Below are positions 5,224 to 6,204 of a stretch of DNA of 6,204 bases, piece after piece; the first letter of the stretch is position 1, and each line of letters opens with the position of its first letter. The position numbers and the translations under genes are program-made. This DNA is from an uncultured Collinsella sp. (lineage in GTDB: Bacteria > Actinomycetota > Coriobacteriia > Coriobacteriales > Coriobacteriaceae): contig CABUGR010000068.1 in the NCBI GenBank assembly GCA_902491135.1, positions 1 through 6,204 of the forward strand, written 5' to 3'. The notes under the pieces are model-generated. The model did not search any database and was not told the origin of the DNA. It saw only the letters and a list, made by a program, of their open reading frames with translations.

Positions 5224-5847
5224 TTAACTGTTCTTCATGACAATCGAATCCACAACATCGGCCACATTCTCACAGCAGTCAGCGCAGTACTCCAGGAAGG
5301 CGTATACGTCACGCCAGGCGATGACCTCGAGCGGGTCCTTGCCGTTAACGTGCAGGTTGCGCATGGCGTTGATATAGAGCTCGTCGGCTTCGGACTCGAT
5401 GGTGTTGATCTGGATGACGAGTTCGCGCAGGGTCTTGGACTTGCGGTAGTTGGGCAGCTCGACCATCAGGTCTTTCATGGCGCGGCAGGCGTCAGTCACC
5501 TTGTGGGCGATGACGATGGCGTCGGGATGGATGCTCTGGATGTTGGTGAAGTAGACGCGCTGCACGACGCCCTCGATGCGGTCGAGCACGGTGTCGAGTG
5601 AGCAGCTCATCAGATCCAGATCCTCGCGCTCGAGCGGGGTGATAAAGGCGGTGAGCAAGGCGTCCTCAAGCTCATGGTGCTTCTTGTCGGCCGCATGCTC
5701 GATCGCGTGCATCTTGTTGAGCATATCGTGAATCTTTGCGGGATCGAAGTTCTCGAAAATCTTGGTGAGCAGCTCGGCGGCCTGGACGGCAAGGTCGGCG
5801 CAGGCGACGTAGTTGTCGAAGTAGAACGAATCGGGTTTCTTTGCCAT
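5224..5847 (-). CDS. DUF47 (PhoU-like) protein, probable regulator of the neighbouring Pit transporter
   Basis: This 207-residue, all-helical cytoplasmic protein belongs to the DUF47/PhoU-divergent family, commonly encoded beside PiT phosphate permeases and thought to modulate them. Acidic ExxxD-type motifs of the PhoU fold are visible at Glu50-Asp54 (EHAAD), Asp85-Asp89 (DTVLD), Glu151-Asp155 (ESEAD), Glu186-Asp190 (EYCAD) and Glu193-Asp197 (ENVAD), so metal binding is plausible. Length is normal. AAAGGA (5855-5860 on the minus strand), seven bases before the ATG, supports the start. The pit gene ends 67 bases upstream in the same direction, so the two probably form one transcript. The large inverted repeat starts just after the stop codon. 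Confidence 0.92.
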   Translation of the reverse strand: MAKKPDSFYFDNYVACADLAVQAAELLTKIFENFDPAKIHDMLNKMHAIEHAADKKHHELEDALLTAFITPLEREDLDLMSCSLDTVLDRIEGVVQRVYFTNIQSIHPDAIVIAHKVTDACRAMKDLMVELPNYRKSKTLRELVIQINTIESEADELYINAMRNLHVNGKDPLEVIAWRDVYAFLEYCADCCENVADVVDSIVMKNS

Positions 5848-5914
5848 GGGTGGGTCCTTTCGAGGCGAAGACGGGTGGGCGAGGTAATGCAGTCCGGATG
5901 GACGTTCGGTTTGA

Positions 5915-6204
5915 CTAGAGGAACATCATGAACAGCTTGGCCATGACAAAGCTGATGAGTCCGCAGGCAGGGAAGGTGAAGAACCAGGTGAACATCATGT
6001 CCTTGACGACGCCGAAGTTGATGGCCGAGAGGCGCTTGACGGCACCGACGCCCATGATGGCGCAGGTCTTGATGTGTGTGGAGGACACGGGGATGCCGGT
6101 AAGGGTGGCAAGCAGCAGGTTCGCGGCGCCCGCCAGGTCGGCGGAGAAGCCCTGGTACTTTTCGAGCTTGACCATGCTCTGGCCGACGGACTTGATGATG
6201 CGCT
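5915..6204 (-). CDS. pit: PiT-family inorganic phosphate permease, C-terminal fragment
   Basis: The last 95 residues of a low-affinity, ion-coupled inorganic phosphate transporter of the cytoplasmic membrane are visible; the rest lies beyond the window. The frame stays open to the right edge, reading RIIKSVGQS before the internal Met at 6175. The family block GIPVSSTHIKTCAIMGVGAV corresponds to the second conserved PiT repeat (PVSxTH...IMGVG). Preceding residues form a hydrophobic helix (AGAANLLLATLTG). The final segment (FTWFFTFPACGLISFVMAKL) is a last membrane helix. The DUF47 gene follows 67 bases downstream, the usual partner of pit. The ATG at 6175 is internal, since family sequence continues upstream of it. 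Confidence 0.92.
   Translation of the reverse strand, partial: RIIKSVGQSMVKLEKYQGFSADLAGAANLLLATLTGIPVSSTHIKTCAIMGVGAVKRLSAINFGVVKDMMFTWFFTFPACGLISFVMAKLFMMFL

Noticed and set aside
4954..5240. Short open frames on both strands through the large inverted repeat (including 5031-5240 and 5170-5601 plus, 4954-5223 minus)
   Set aside because: Because of the palindrome, frames on opposite strands share similar peptides (GPATxNL, WPGP). They have no convincing start signals, and one runs antisense into the DUF47 gene.

Overview
The window looks like chromosomal DNA of a Gram-positive actinobacterium, most likely a Coriobacteriia member of the Collinsella type. The grounds are moderately high G+C, the yggS-sepF-yggT-divIVA order typical of Firmicutes and Actinobacteria, GGAG-type ribosome binding sites and the protein sequences themselves. 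The genus is an inference from pattern recognition, not from a search.

Layout, plus strand: the 3' part of pstB (1-618), then phoU (711-1568), form the tail of a high-affinity phosphate (Pst) operon. A strong hairpin at 1606-1637 separates them from a division cluster: yggS (1688-2425), sepF (2479-3201), yggT (3223-3504) and divIVA (3566-4240). The cluster ends at a textbook intrinsic terminator (4267-4296). Minus strand: a nitroreductase (4407-4937) converges on divIVA and has its own terminator. Upstream of it lies a 286-base gene-free stretch (4938-5223) with eight TTTGG motifs and a very large imperfect inverted repeat. Beyond that, also on the minus strand, are a DUF47 PhoU-like protein (5224-5847) and the 3' end of a PiT phosphate permease (5915 to the window edge).

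Functionally, two phosphate uptake systems, ABC-type Pst with PhoU and ion-driven Pit with its DUF47 partner, flank a septum and polar-growth module. SepF tethers FtsZ to the membrane, DivIVA marks curved membrane, YggT is a small membrane protein of the same cluster, and YggS handles pyridoxal phosphate homeostasis.

The most notable points are: yggT has no ATG, GTG or TTG start that would preserve its conserved N-terminus, and its ribosome binding site sits before an ATC codon; the 4938-5223 region holds a phased TTTGG array and a cruciform-capable inverted repeat; and PhoU has eroded metal-binding motifs, whereas those of its DUF47 relative are intact. I did not find a clearly new multi-gene system.
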